Shown here: positions 52,543 to 60,451 of the stretch, piece after piece
How the letters are laid out: each line of letters begins with the position of its first letter
Numbering within the stretch: the stretch's first letter is position 1
Assembly: GCA_964432875.1 (NCBI GenBank)
Contig: CAYSPJ010000009.1
Coordinates: 7,978-71,977, forward strand
Direction: 5' to 3'
Source of the DNA: JACJYE01 sp964432875
Lineage (GTDB): Bacteria; Bacteroidota; Bacteroidia; Chitinophagales; Saprospiraceae
DNA length: 64,000 bases
Position numbers and translations under genes: made by a program
The notes under the pieces: generated by a model
The model's database searches: none
What the model was told of the DNA's origin: nothing
The model's input: only the letters and a program-made list of their open reading frames with translations

Positions 52543-53286
52543 ATGTACACCGTTGCCATCATTGACGACCAAGCCAACTCGCGCCAGGTATTAAAGAACT
52601 TGCTGTCCCAACTTTGCCAGGACGTCAAGATCGTAGGCGAAGCCGACGGCGTAGCCAGCGGCGTAGCCCTCATCCGTTCGACCCGACCCGATGCTATTTT
52701 CCTGGACATCCAGATGGAAGACGGTATCGGTTTTGACCTCATTAAATTCTTTCCCAACCCGGAGTTTAGCATCATCTTCACTTCCGGGCACAACCACTAC
52801 GCCAATGAGGCTTTCCAGGTCAATGCCATTGACTATCTGCTCAAGCCCATCAACCCGGAAAGCTTGGTGAAAGCAGTGGAAAAACTGAGCTACCGCGATG
52901 CCGATTTGAATCAGCGCATCCAAAATATGATGGAGACGCTCCGGCCCCAGGAAGAAAAAAAACTTCGCCTGCCTACCACTAAAGGCTGGACGTTTTGGCG
53001 CCTGGGCGACATTGTGCGATTAGAAGCCGCCGACAATATGACCTTCTTCTTCAACAATAAGGAAGAAAAAACCCTGGTAGCCAAGACCATCAGCGCCAAC
53101 CAGGAAGTGCTACCCGAAGAGCGCTTCTTCCGCTGCCATAAATCGCACATCGTCAACCGGCATTATATCAAGGAAGTCCTGCGCGAAGATGGCGGCATGA
53201 CCCTGCTACTGGAGGATAGCTCCAAGGTGCCCGTCTCGCGCCGCCGCATCTCCGGCTTCATGGATTGGCTGCAAGGTGGGTTGTAG
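52543..53286 (+). CDS. LytTR-type response regulator
   Basis: A 247-residue response regulator: CheY-like receiver (about 1-120) with the phosphorylated Asp in DAIFLDIQMEDG, the conserved Lys in LLKPI, and a LytTR DNA-binding domain (about 142-245; DIVRLEAADNMTFFF, FFRCHKSHIVNRHYI, VPVSRRRIS). LytTR regulators often control cell-wall or surface functions and usually sit next to a sensor kinase, which is not seen here, so it is an orphan. The start MYTVAIIDDQ at 52543 is preferred to 52483. TATCTTGC at 52516-52523 may be its -7 element. Confidence 0.9.
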   Translation: MYTVAIIDDQANSRQVLKNLLSQLCQDVKIVGEADGVASGVALIRSTRPDAIFLDIQMEDGIGFDLIKFFPNPEFSIIFTSGHNHYANEAFQVNAIDYLLKPINPESLVKAVEKLSYRDADLNQRIQNMMETLRPQEEKKLRLPTTKGWTFWRLGDIVRLEAADNMTFFFNNKEEKTLVAKTISANQEVLPEERFFRCHKSHIVNRHYIKEVLREDGGMTLLLEDSSKVPVSRRRISGFMDWLQGGL

Positions 53287-53310
53287 ATACGATTCACGAA
53301 TCGTATCTAC
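53283..53310. terminator. Perfect palindrome holding both convergent stop codons
   Basis: GTAGATACGATTC-ac-GAATCGTATCTAC: a perfect 13-bp stem with 2 central bases between convergent genes. The TAG of the LytTR gene (53284-53286) lies in the left arm and the TAG of the oxygenase gene (53307-53309, minus strand) in the right arm. Likely a bidirectional terminator or a palindromic repeat. Confidence 0.7.
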
Positions 53311-54152
53311 TGCCTCCTGAACCGCTTGATCGCCTTCACGACAATAGGCGGTAGCAGGTCGTTAGCCAAGTTGACCATGCTATTGAAAGCAGTCATCTTG
53401 GCGCTATCCTGCCCTTTGCGTGCGGCGAAGGTGGTGGTGATACGCTGGCGGTTAGCTTCGCTCACCTCGCTGGCGGGCCGGCCGTTGGTGTAATAGTATA
53501 GTGCCAAAGACTTGCGGCTGCGGTCCGGGGGGCAAGCTAACGCATCGGGGTGGCCGTGCCAGGAATAGTCGGTGGTAGAAAATATAGCCATACGGTTGAA
53601 GAGGGGGGCGATGCGCACGGCACATTTGCTCATGTCGCGTTCCCACAGCTCGAAGTGGCCGCCGTACTCTTCCTTCCAATCTTCATTCAGATAAACCAAC
53701 ACATTGACTCGGCGGTCGAGCTCCATCATCTTGTGCTTGTGGAAGTCCACGTGTACCTTGAGGAAACCGCCCGGCTTGATCTGGTGGCAGCCGCCGCCCT
53801 CGAAGTAGGGGTCGGGGATGAGGGCCTCCTTGATGCCAGTGAGGTTTTGCAAGAACTCCAGGAATGGCTGGGAATTCAGGAAGTGCATGAACTCACGGGT
53901 GAGCGGGCCAAATTTGTACTCGCCCTTGGAGGCGTACTTGGCTTCATTGGGGTTGGCGTAGAAGACCTCGCCTTTGCCCTCTTTGCCCAGCTCGGGGAAT
54001 TCGGCCAGCACCTGCCGCAAAGCTTCGGCATTAAAGAAGTTGTCGATGTAAATGCTCGGGAAAGGATGGGCGTTAGCATATTCCTGGTGCTTCTGCTCAC
54101 CCAGCTCTACGAGTTCCGGGAGGGAGATATCTAAAAACTGCATTTTTTCCAT
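53307..54152 (-). CDS. 2-oxoglutarate/Fe(II)-dependent oxygenase
   Basis: A 281-residue protein with the prolyl-4-hydroxylase-type fold. The iron ligands are His and Asp of VHVDFHKH and the distal His of YSWHGHPDAL; the 2-oxoglutarate Arg is in RSRKSLALYYY. It hydroxylates a protein, peptide or small molecule using O2. Upstream ATGs at 54173, 54152 and 54143 are in frame; 54152 is chosen. Its stop is inside the shared palindrome. Confidence 0.88.
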   Translation of the reverse strand: MEKMQFLDISLPELVELGEQKHQEYANAHPFPSIYIDNFFNAEALRQVLAEFPELGKEGKGEVFYANPNEAKYASKGEYKFGPLTREFMHFLNSQPFLEFLQNLTGIKEALIPDPYFEGGGCHQIKPGGFLKVHVDFHKHKMMELDRRVNVLVYLNEDWKEEYGGHFELWERDMSKCAVRIAPLFNRMAIFSTTDYSWHGHPDALACPPDRSRKSLALYYYTNGRPASEVSEANRQRITTTFAARKGQDSAKMTAFNSMVNLANDLLPPIVVKAIKRFRRQ

Positions 54153-54231
54153 GGTTTGTTTTTGCGGGGGCAAAGTTGCGAAAATTGTGGGGCTTTTGCG
54201 CTATACTGTTTGGCATTCATTATTGGATAAT

Positions 54232-54930
54232 CTATTCATCTCCTCTCACCTTCAACACAAACCCACTGCCATGCACATTCACGATTTGTACCGCTTCATC
54301 CTGGGCGAGGTGCTTGCGTAGTTTGGAAATGAAAACGTCCATGCTCTTGCGGGTAAAGAAATCGCTTTTGCCCCACACAGCGTTGAGGATGAGCGAACGG
54401 GGCACCAATTTGCCGATGTCCTGGCAAAGCAGGCGCAGCACGTCGGCTTCCCGTTTGGTGAGTACCTGCACCGCGTCGCCCAGGCGCAGTTCCTGGTTGG
54501 GGTAGTCAAACTGGTATGCCCCGATGGCGTAGCGGGCTGGCGCGGGATTAGAAGGCGCTGCTGCTGCCGACCTCTTGAGCACGGCCTGGATGCGGACCAG
54601 CAGCTCCTCCTCATCCACGGGCTTTTTGATATAGTCATCGGCACCCAGGCCAAAGCCTTTGAGGACGTCGACTTTGAGTGATTTAGCGGTGAGGAAGATG
54701 AGCGGCATAGCCGGCTGGGCCGCTTTGATCTGCTCAGCGAGGCGGTAGCCGTCCATGGCAGGCATCATCACGTCGAGGATGCACAAGCTGAAAGGCTGGC
54801 GGTGGAACGCCTCCAGCCCCTGGCGGCCATCAGCGGCCCAGACGACGTCAAAGCCTTTGAGAATCAAGTATTCTTTGAGGATATAGCCCAGGCGTTCATT
54901 GTCTTCTACGAGGAGTATGGCGGTTTTCAT
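54232..54930 (-). CDS. OmpR/PhoB-type response regulator
   Basis: A 232-residue two-component regulator: receiver domain (about 1-120) with the phosphorylated Asp in LCILDVMMPAMDG and the Lys in DDYIKKPVDEEEL, and an OmpR winged-helix domain (about 135-230; LTKREADVLRLLCQDIGKLVPRS, KSMDVFISKLRKHLAQD). It pairs with the sensor kinase 9 bp upstream. No target gene is evident. Confidence 0.93.
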   Translation of the reverse strand: MKTAILLVEDNERLGYILKEYLILKGFDVVWAADGRQGLEAFHRQPFSLCILDVMMPAMDGYRLAEQIKAAQPAMPLIFLTAKSLKVDVLKGFGLGADDYIKKPVDEEELLVRIQAVLKRSAAAAPSNPAPARYAIGAYQFDYPNQELRLGDAVQVLTKREADVLRLLCQDIGKLVPRSLILNAVWGKSDFFTRKSMDVFISKLRKHLAQDEAVQIVNVHGSGFVLKVRGDE

Positions 54931-54939
54931 AGGCGATGC

Positions 54940-56202
54940 TCAATGGTTTGGCAATTCGATCACAAATATACTCCCTTTACTCGGCTGGCTTTCTACCTTG
55001 ATGTCTCCCCCGTGCAGCAAGGCCACCTGTCGGGCGTAGCTCAAGCCCAAGCCGAAGCCCTTGACTTCGTGCTGGTCGCCATGAGGCACGCGAAAGAAGC
55101 GGCTGAAGATTTTTTTCTGGAAAGCCGGACTGATACCGATGCCTTGGTCGCCCACGGCGATGCAGAGCCTCTTGCCCTGATTATAAGTGCTTAGTGTAAT
55201 ATCTGGCCGACCGAAGCTGTATTTCAGCGCGTTGTCGAGCAGGTTTTGCACGGCATTGCCCAGGTGTGCAGCATCGATTGACACCATACTGTGGCTGGCT
55301 TGAGGGAGGAATTGAAAAGCACCCTCGCGGCGGGCGACAACCCCCTGAAAGCTGGCGGCGATTTGGCTCAGGAGCAGGTGGACGTCCTGCGGCTGCCGGT
55401 TCAACAACGCGGTGCCGCTCTTTAAGGAAGCCAACTCCAGCACCTTATCGGCATGAGTGCCCAGTAAGCCGTTTTCCGCCTGTATCACCTTAAGGTATTC
55501 CCGGGCCTTGCCATCGGGCAATTGGCTTTCCAGCATCTGCGCAGCCATCCCGATGGTAAAAACCGGGGTTTTCAGCTCGTGAGCGAGGTTGTTGATGAAA
55601 TCGTTCTTCACCTCATCCAGCTGGCGCTGCTGGCGCAGGAAGCGCAGTAGCCACCAAAGGCACCAGGCGATAATGGCAAAAAAAGCTAAACAGGGGATGA
55701 GCAGCCAACGCAAACTGGCGAGCAGATACTGCAGCAAATTGTTGACCTGCAGGCGCAGGTAGAGCGGGCACCCACACTGCCCCGGCAGATAGCCGCCAAG
55801 GGGGATGCGGTAGTTGGCAAAATCGGTTTGCGGTTGAAAGCCTGCCGATTGGAGGTGTAGTTTCTCGGTACTGCCATCTATCAGCGCAAAATCGATATCG
55901 GCATGGATGCCTTGAGCCAGGAGTTTATCTTGGAGAAAATCGGTAAAATAGCTTTGGGCAGCTTCTTCCAGGGTGTCGATGCTGGCCAGGAAGCTGCCTG
56001 GGGCTTGCCTCACCACCGCCGCCAGCAAGGCCGTCAACTGGTTTTCGCCATAGAGCTGCTGGCTCATCTCCCGCAGCGCCTGCCCGGCTTGGAGGTCAAA
56101 CTGCGCCTTGCCCAGCTTCAGCCCAATCACTAAAAAACGATATTGTACCGCCCCCAAGCCGATGAGCGAGCATAATAAAGCCAAAATAACAAACTTCCTC
56201 AT
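54940..56202 (-). CDS. Sensor histidine kinase
   Basis: A 420-residue sensor kinase: membrane helix at about 4-26, a periplasmic domain of about 140 residues, second helix (about 162-190), then HisKA with the phospho-accepting His in NNLAHELKTPVFTIGMAAQM and HATPase with N box (VQNLLDNALKYS), G1 (VGDQGIGI) and G2 (GFGLGLSYARQ). It phosphorylates the regulator encoded 9 bp downstream. The signal is unknown. Confidence 0.93.
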   Translation of the reverse strand: MRKFVILALLCSLIGLGAVQYRFLVIGLKLGKAQFDLQAGQALREMSQQLYGENQLTALLAAVVRQAPGSFLASIDTLEEAAQSYFTDFLQDKLLAQGIHADIDFALIDGSTEKLHLQSAGFQPQTDFANYRIPLGGYLPGQCGCPLYLRLQVNNLLQYLLASLRWLLIPCLAFFAIIAWCLWWLLRFLRQQRQLDEVKNDFINNLAHELKTPVFTIGMAAQMLESQLPDGKAREYLKVIQAENGLLGTHADKVLELASLKSGTALLNRQPQDVHLLLSQIAASFQGVVARREGAFQFLPQASHSMVSIDAAHLGNAVQNLLDNALKYSFGRPDITLSTYNQGKRLCIAVGDQGIGISPAFQKKIFSRFFRVPHGDQHEVKGFGLGLSYARQVALLHGGDIKVESQPSKGSIFVIELPNH

Positions 56203-56405
56203 GTGAAATCATTGATATGGGTAAAGGGGCTTACTGGCTTTGCTCCCCGAATGTAAGCTTTTTGCCGCCTTAATCACCATATTATTGCCAATTGTTGTGA
56301 ATATTAACCAATCGTTTGCTTTTGATGCCTCTTTGTTGGCTTTTTGCTATAGCTAACTTTTGTTGCTTTGTGCCTGATTATTCTTAGTGCAAAAGCAAAC
56401 CCATC

Positions 56406-57554
56406 ATGAAAAAGAACCTTTACTGCTTATCAGCCTGCCTTTTCCTGTTGCTCCTTGCCGCCTTGAGGGGGAATAGCCAGGGGTGCGTAGCCATCCGGCA
56501 CTTTGCCACCTGTAGCGGCAACTCCGCCGATGCGGCCTTTCTGCTGCCGGGAGAATGGCAGCTCGGCACCAATTACCGCTATTTCAAATCATTCCGCCAC
56601 TTCCGTGGAAAAGAGGAAGAGCCAGACCGGGTCGCCAACAATACCGAGGTGATCAACCATGCCCATGCGCTGGACTTCAACTTGGCCTATGGAATCAGCC
56701 CACGGCTTTATGCCAACCTGAGCCTCCCTTTTGTCATCAACGTCCGCTCATCACTCTACGAGCATGGGCGCAGCGAGCGGCATACGACTTTTTCCCGCGG
56801 CATGGCCGACGCCCGCATCGGGCTGGGCTATTGGCTGCTATCGCCGGAAAAGCATGCCGGCACGAATATAGCCCTGGGCATCAGCGCCAAATTGCCGACG
56901 GGCGACTATAACGCCACTGATATTTTTTATAATGTCGGCCCTGCTGGCGAGCCAGAAGTGCGCCCGGTTGACCAATCCATCCAACCCGGCGATGGGGGCT
57001 TTGGCCTGGCCATCGACTTTCAGTTCTTCCAAGAAATCACCTCAGCCCTATTCTTTTTCGGCAATGGCTTTTACCTTTCCAACCCCAGAGAAACCAATGG
57101 CATCCGCACTTTCCGGGAAACCCTCAGCCCCTTGTTAACCAACGAAGCCATCATGTCGGTGCCCGATCAATTTGGCCTCAGCGCGGGAGTGAGCCACCAG
57201 TTCTTCCACTCGGGCTTTGGCTTATCGCTCGGTGGGCGCTATGAAGGGGTGCCCGTAGAAGACCTCATTGGGGGGAGCCAAGGGTTTCGCCGCCCCGGTA
57301 GCGTCTTGTCCTTTGTGCCCGGCATCAGCTACATGAAAAACAATATCTCTGCAAATCTATCCGTACCTATCGCCATGATGAGAAACCGGCCACAAAGCAT
57401 TACCGACCTGGAAACCCAACGGCTAACGGGCCAGGCTCGCCACGGCGATGCGGCTTTTGCCGACTATCTGGTCAACCTGAGCCTTAGTTTCCGCCTGGGC
57501 AAAGGGCATACCGCCTTTGCCCCGGCAGTGCCCACTTGGGAAGATTTAAACTGA
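56406..57554 (+). CDS. Outer-membrane beta-barrel transporter-like protein
   Basis: A 382-residue protein with a signal peptide (about 1-25) and alternating aromatic-rich strands through the rest (ALDFNLAYGISPRLYANLSLPF, ADARIGLGYWLLSPEK, NIALGISAKLPTGDYN), the look of an outer-membrane barrel of the porin/MetA-pathway type. It has a Cys pair near residue 27-36. It may import or secrete small molecules. It is divergent from the two-component pair (203 bp between starts) but no shared control is evident. Confidence 0.75.
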   Translation: MKKNLYCLSACLFLLLLAALRGNSQGCVAIRHFATCSGNSADAAFLLPGEWQLGTNYRYFKSFRHFRGKEEEPDRVANNTEVINHAHALDFNLAYGISPRLYANLSLPFVINVRSSLYEHGRSERHTTFSRGMADARIGLGYWLLSPEKHAGTNIALGISAKLPTGDYNATDIFYNVGPAGEPEVRPVDQSIQPGDGGFGLAIDFQFFQEITSALFFFGNGFYLSNPRETNGIRTFRETLSPLLTNEAIMSVPDQFGLSAGVSHQFFHSGFGLSLGGRYEGVPVEDLIGGSQGFRRPGSVLSFVPGISYMKNNISANLSVPIAMMRNRPQSITDLETQRLTGQARHGDAAFADYLVNLSLSFRLGKGHTAFAPAVPTWEDLN

Positions 57555-57570
57555 GGGGCGCAAATCCATA

Positions 57571-57636
57571 CACCGCCTCGGAGGGCGCATATTCAAATCA
57601 ACGTCTATGAATGATGCGGCCCTCCGAGGCGGTGTC
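57571..57636. repeat. Long inverted repeat after the barrel gene
   Basis: Arms 57571-57591 and 57615-57636 (ACACCGCCTCGGAGGG... and its complement) match over 20+ bp with one bulge; ATTCA/TGAAT inside lengthens the stem. It sits 17 bp past the barrel stop. Could be a terminator or a palindromic unit. Confidence 0.65.
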
Positions 57637-57780
57637 CCCCTTTGCCAATTGGGGTTCTGCCGCCCCCCCTTTCTCTCCCGCCAGCCTTTTCTTTATGCCA
57701 ATTGCCGTAAATGACATTTCTTTTTGCTACATTTAGCCCGTCTTTAGCAAACAGGCAATTGAAAAACAAAGGCATTCAAC

Positions 57781-59151
57781 ATGAAACCCAAAGAGCGTAG
57801 GCTTGCTGCGATCATGTTTACCGACATCGTGGGCTACTCTGCCATCATGCAGAAAAGCGAGGAGATGGCCAATCGGCTAAGAGAGCGCCACCGTGAGGTA
57901 TTCAATCGGATAACAGCCCAATACCAGGGGGAGATATTGCAGTATTTCGGCGATGGCACCCTCAGCATTTTCCCCAGCGCTACCGCTGCGGCAGAGTGCG
58001 CCGTGGCGTTGCAGCAAGCCCTGAAAAAAGAGCCTAAAGTGCCGCTGCGCATCGGCATCCATACCGGCGAAATCACTTTCAGCGATGAAGAGGCTTATGG
58101 CGATGGGGTCAATATCGCGGCTCGCCTGGAAGCGCTCTGCATACCCGGCGGCGTCTTTATTTCCGGTAAAGTTTACGACGATATCAAAAACCACTCCCGT
58201 TTGAAGGCTAAGCCGCTGGGACATTACCAACTGAAGAACATCCAGCGGGAGATGGAAGTCTATGCTATTTCCAATGCTGGCGTCACCACGCCGGAGTTCG
58301 AATTGCAACAACCGATGACCGCCGCAGCACCAGCTCCGCCCGCTACAACGGTAGAAGCTGCACCTGCCGCTCCCACCACCCTTGGCAGGAAGAAGAAGGG
58401 CGTAGCTTTTGTTTTGGCGCTGTTTTTAGGCATTTTTGGAGCCCACCGTTTCTACCTCGACCAGCGCCCCCGCGGCATCCTACACCTGGTGGTCTTCTTC
58501 CTTGCAGCCATCATCAACCTGATCCCCGAGGAAGCAGTAGCTATCTTGGGCATCATCGGCTTCGTTGACGCCATGGTCTTCCTGGCTATGCCCCGTCCTG
58601 ATTTCGATGCCCGTTACAACTCTGGCGTAGTAGAAACCCAGCAACCGCAACGGCAAGCTCAGGGCCGGCCGGCAGAAGCGATGGATACAAAACGGATATT
58701 GCGGGGCCAGTTTAGCCAACACCTCTCCAAGGCCATGAACCTGCACCGCAACTACGACTATGAAGGCGCGATGCAATATTTGCACAAAGCCTTGGATATC
58801 AAGTACGATGCACCTGAAGTACACTTTTTATTGGCCTGCTGCTATTCGGCCAATGAAAATGCCGAAAAAGCCCTGCACCATCTGGACCTGGCTACCGCCT
58901 TCGGCTTGAAAAACCCGGAAGAGCGCATCCAAAACCATGGCGACTTGTCGTACCTGCGCATCCAACCCCAATTCGAGGCTTTTGCCCAAAACGAATACCG
59001 CCTACCCAAAGAACTGCCCAAGCCCCGGCCCAGCTTTCTGGAGGAGGAAGAAGAGCCTGGGCTCATCCTGCCAGAGCAGGCTGAAGAGGAAATCGAAGAT
59101 TTGGACGCAGAGAAACTCCCCCTGCGGGATGAGCAAAAGAATTCGGATTGA
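57781..59151 (+). CDS. Class III nucleotidyl cyclase fused to TM2 and TPR domains
   Basis: A 456-residue protein with three parts. Residues 8-165 are a class III adenylate/guanylate-type cyclase domain: MFTDIVGYSAIM with metal Asp15, YFGDGTLSIFP with Asp58, RIGIHTGEI, and VNIAARLEAL, holding the transition-state pair Asn111 and Arg115. Residues about 207-270 are a TM2 domain (GIFGAHRFYLDQRP). Residues about 312-395 are TPR-like, followed by an acidic tail. An Ala/Pro linker joins the first two. It should make cAMP (or another cyclic nucleotide) at the inner membrane face. It faces the GNAT-CNB gene with 117 bp between stops. Confidence 0.85.
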   Translation: MKPKERRLAAIMFTDIVGYSAIMQKSEEMANRLRERHREVFNRITAQYQGEILQYFGDGTLSIFPSATAAAECAVALQQALKKEPKVPLRIGIHTGEITFSDEEAYGDGVNIAARLEALCIPGGVFISGKVYDDIKNHSRLKAKPLGHYQLKNIQREMEVYAISNAGVTTPEFELQQPMTAAAPAPPATTVEAAPAAPTTLGRKKKGVAFVLALFLGIFGAHRFYLDQRPRGILHLVVFFLAAIINLIPEEAVAILGIIGFVDAMVFLAMPRPDFDARYNSGVVETQQPQRQAQGRPAEAMDTKRILRGQFSQHLSKAMNLHRNYDYEGAMQYLHKALDIKYDAPEVHFLLACCYSANENAEKALHHLDLATAFGLKNPEERIQNHGDLSYLRIQPQFEAFAQNEYRLPKELPKPRPSFLEEEEEPGLILPEQAEEEIEDLDAEKLPLRDEQKNSD

Positions 59152-59268
59152 TGGAAAGCGGGATGAAGCCAAAGGTGAATCCAAAGGCAATTATACTAAA
59201 CTCGGCCACTACAGGGCTAGCGGTGAAAAATTCAGGCTGCGAGTTGCCCAAGATATAACCTGCAATCA

Positions 59269-60399
59269 TCAAGGGGTCGCCCCACTATTTTGCCCCAGCA
59301 GTTTATTGGTCATCACCACGCGATGTGCCAGTACGCGGGCCAGATTGCGCCATAGTACCGCTTGATCAGCCTCGTTTTTCAAGCTATTGAGCGCCAATTC
59401 GCTAAAAAGCACGACTTCGGTATCGGGGCTGGCAGCTACGACCTGGGCGGTGCGCCGGCTTTGCAGGATGTAGGCAATCTCTCCAAAAATATCCCCCTCC
59501 CCCAGAAGCACGACGGTTTTGCCGCCGATAACTACCTTGACCATGCCCTGCTTCACATAACCAAAGGCTTTGCCGCCGTCATTTTCGGTGATGAGCACTT
59601 CCCCCTCCCGGCAGCGGATTGCCGTGGCGTTCCTCATAAAAGCCTCCCGCCCGCTTTCGCTAAGGCCTTCCATGATGGCATGGCGGCCTTCAACATCATC
59701 TTCATTTTCGGGGTAATAGGTCGAGCCGGCCTGCAGCTCGCTGTTCTCCCGCACCAGCTGATAGTACCACTGGCAGATATCCTGGTAAGGGCCAAAATCA
59801 ACGCCCCGGAGCAGGGGCAAAAGCGGAGAGCGGATCAAAGACAGGTACTCCTGGTCTGGTAGGCAGATCATCGGGATGCGGTAAAGGCCTTCCGGCGTTT
59901 TGCCCAGCAAGCCAACAGGGCGCATGCCCAGGCGTTTGTAGATGGAAAAGTAGCCCGGATCGCAAGACATGATGACAGCCTTGCCGCCAGCTTTGAGCAC
60001 TTCGACAAAACAATGGCTCAACAACACCATCATCGCTTGCGTCCTTTGGTGGGCAGGGTGGATGGTCAATTGTTGAAAAATGGCAATGTTAGCCAGTTGC
60101 CGTTCATCAAAAAGATGGAGTTGGTATTGTACTGCTTTACCTTCCTGGGCTTGAACCGCTACGGCATCTGCCAGGCGCAAGCTGGCAATCAGCGTTCCGT
60201 TGCGGGTGTCCTGGCAGGCAGCCAGGCGGGTATGAGTAATATCCCAACTGCTAGGGATAGCCGACCCATCCAGGGTGCCCGCCTCTTTAGCCAGGCGGAG
60301 GCACTCCTCAATATCTTCTTTGCCGGTGGGGAAAAAAGCCCGATATTCCTTGATCCAAAGGTCCCACTGTACTGATATTCCATTGATTAGGCTGGGCAT
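59269..60399 (-). CDS. GNAT acetyltransferase fused to a cyclic-nucleotide-binding domain
   Basis: A 376-residue protein. Residues about 10-180 are a GNAT-like N-acyltransferase of the autoinducer-synthase-like kind (IASLRLADAV, QLTIHPAHQRTQAMMVLLSHC, FSIYKRLGMRPVG). Residues about 245-370 are a CRP/cNMP-binding domain: EGEVLITENDGGKAFGYVKQGMVKVV and the phosphate-binding cassette GDIFGEIAYILQSRRTAQV, with the expected Glu307, Arg316 and Thr317. There is no helix-turn-helix, so it is not a transcription factor; the nucleotide should control the acyltransferase. Start MPSLINGISV at 60399 is preferred to 60426. Order is the reverse of mycobacterial cAMP-controlled protein acetylases. Confidence 0.83.
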   Translation of the reverse strand: MPSLINGISVQWDLWIKEYRAFFPTGKEDIEECLRLAKEAGTLDGSAIPSSWDITHTRLAACQDTRNGTLIASLRLADAVAVQAQEGKAVQYQLHLFDERQLANIAIFQQLTIHPAHQRTQAMMVLLSHCFVEVLKAGGKAVIMSCDPGYFSIYKRLGMRPVGLLGKTPEGLYRIPMICLPDQEYLSLIRSPLLPLLRGVDFGPYQDICQWYYQLVRENSELQAGSTYYPENEDDVEGRHAIMEGLSESGREAFMRNATAIRCREGEVLITENDGGKAFGYVKQGMVKVVIGGKTVVLLGEGDIFGEIAYILQSRRTAQVVAASPDTEVVLFSELALNSLKNEADQAVLWRNLARVLAHRVVMTNKLLGQNSGATP

Positions 60400-60451
60400 A
60401 TGGTCTTGTTTTCTTCTCTTGTGCACTAAAGCCGCCGCAATATCGCAAATT

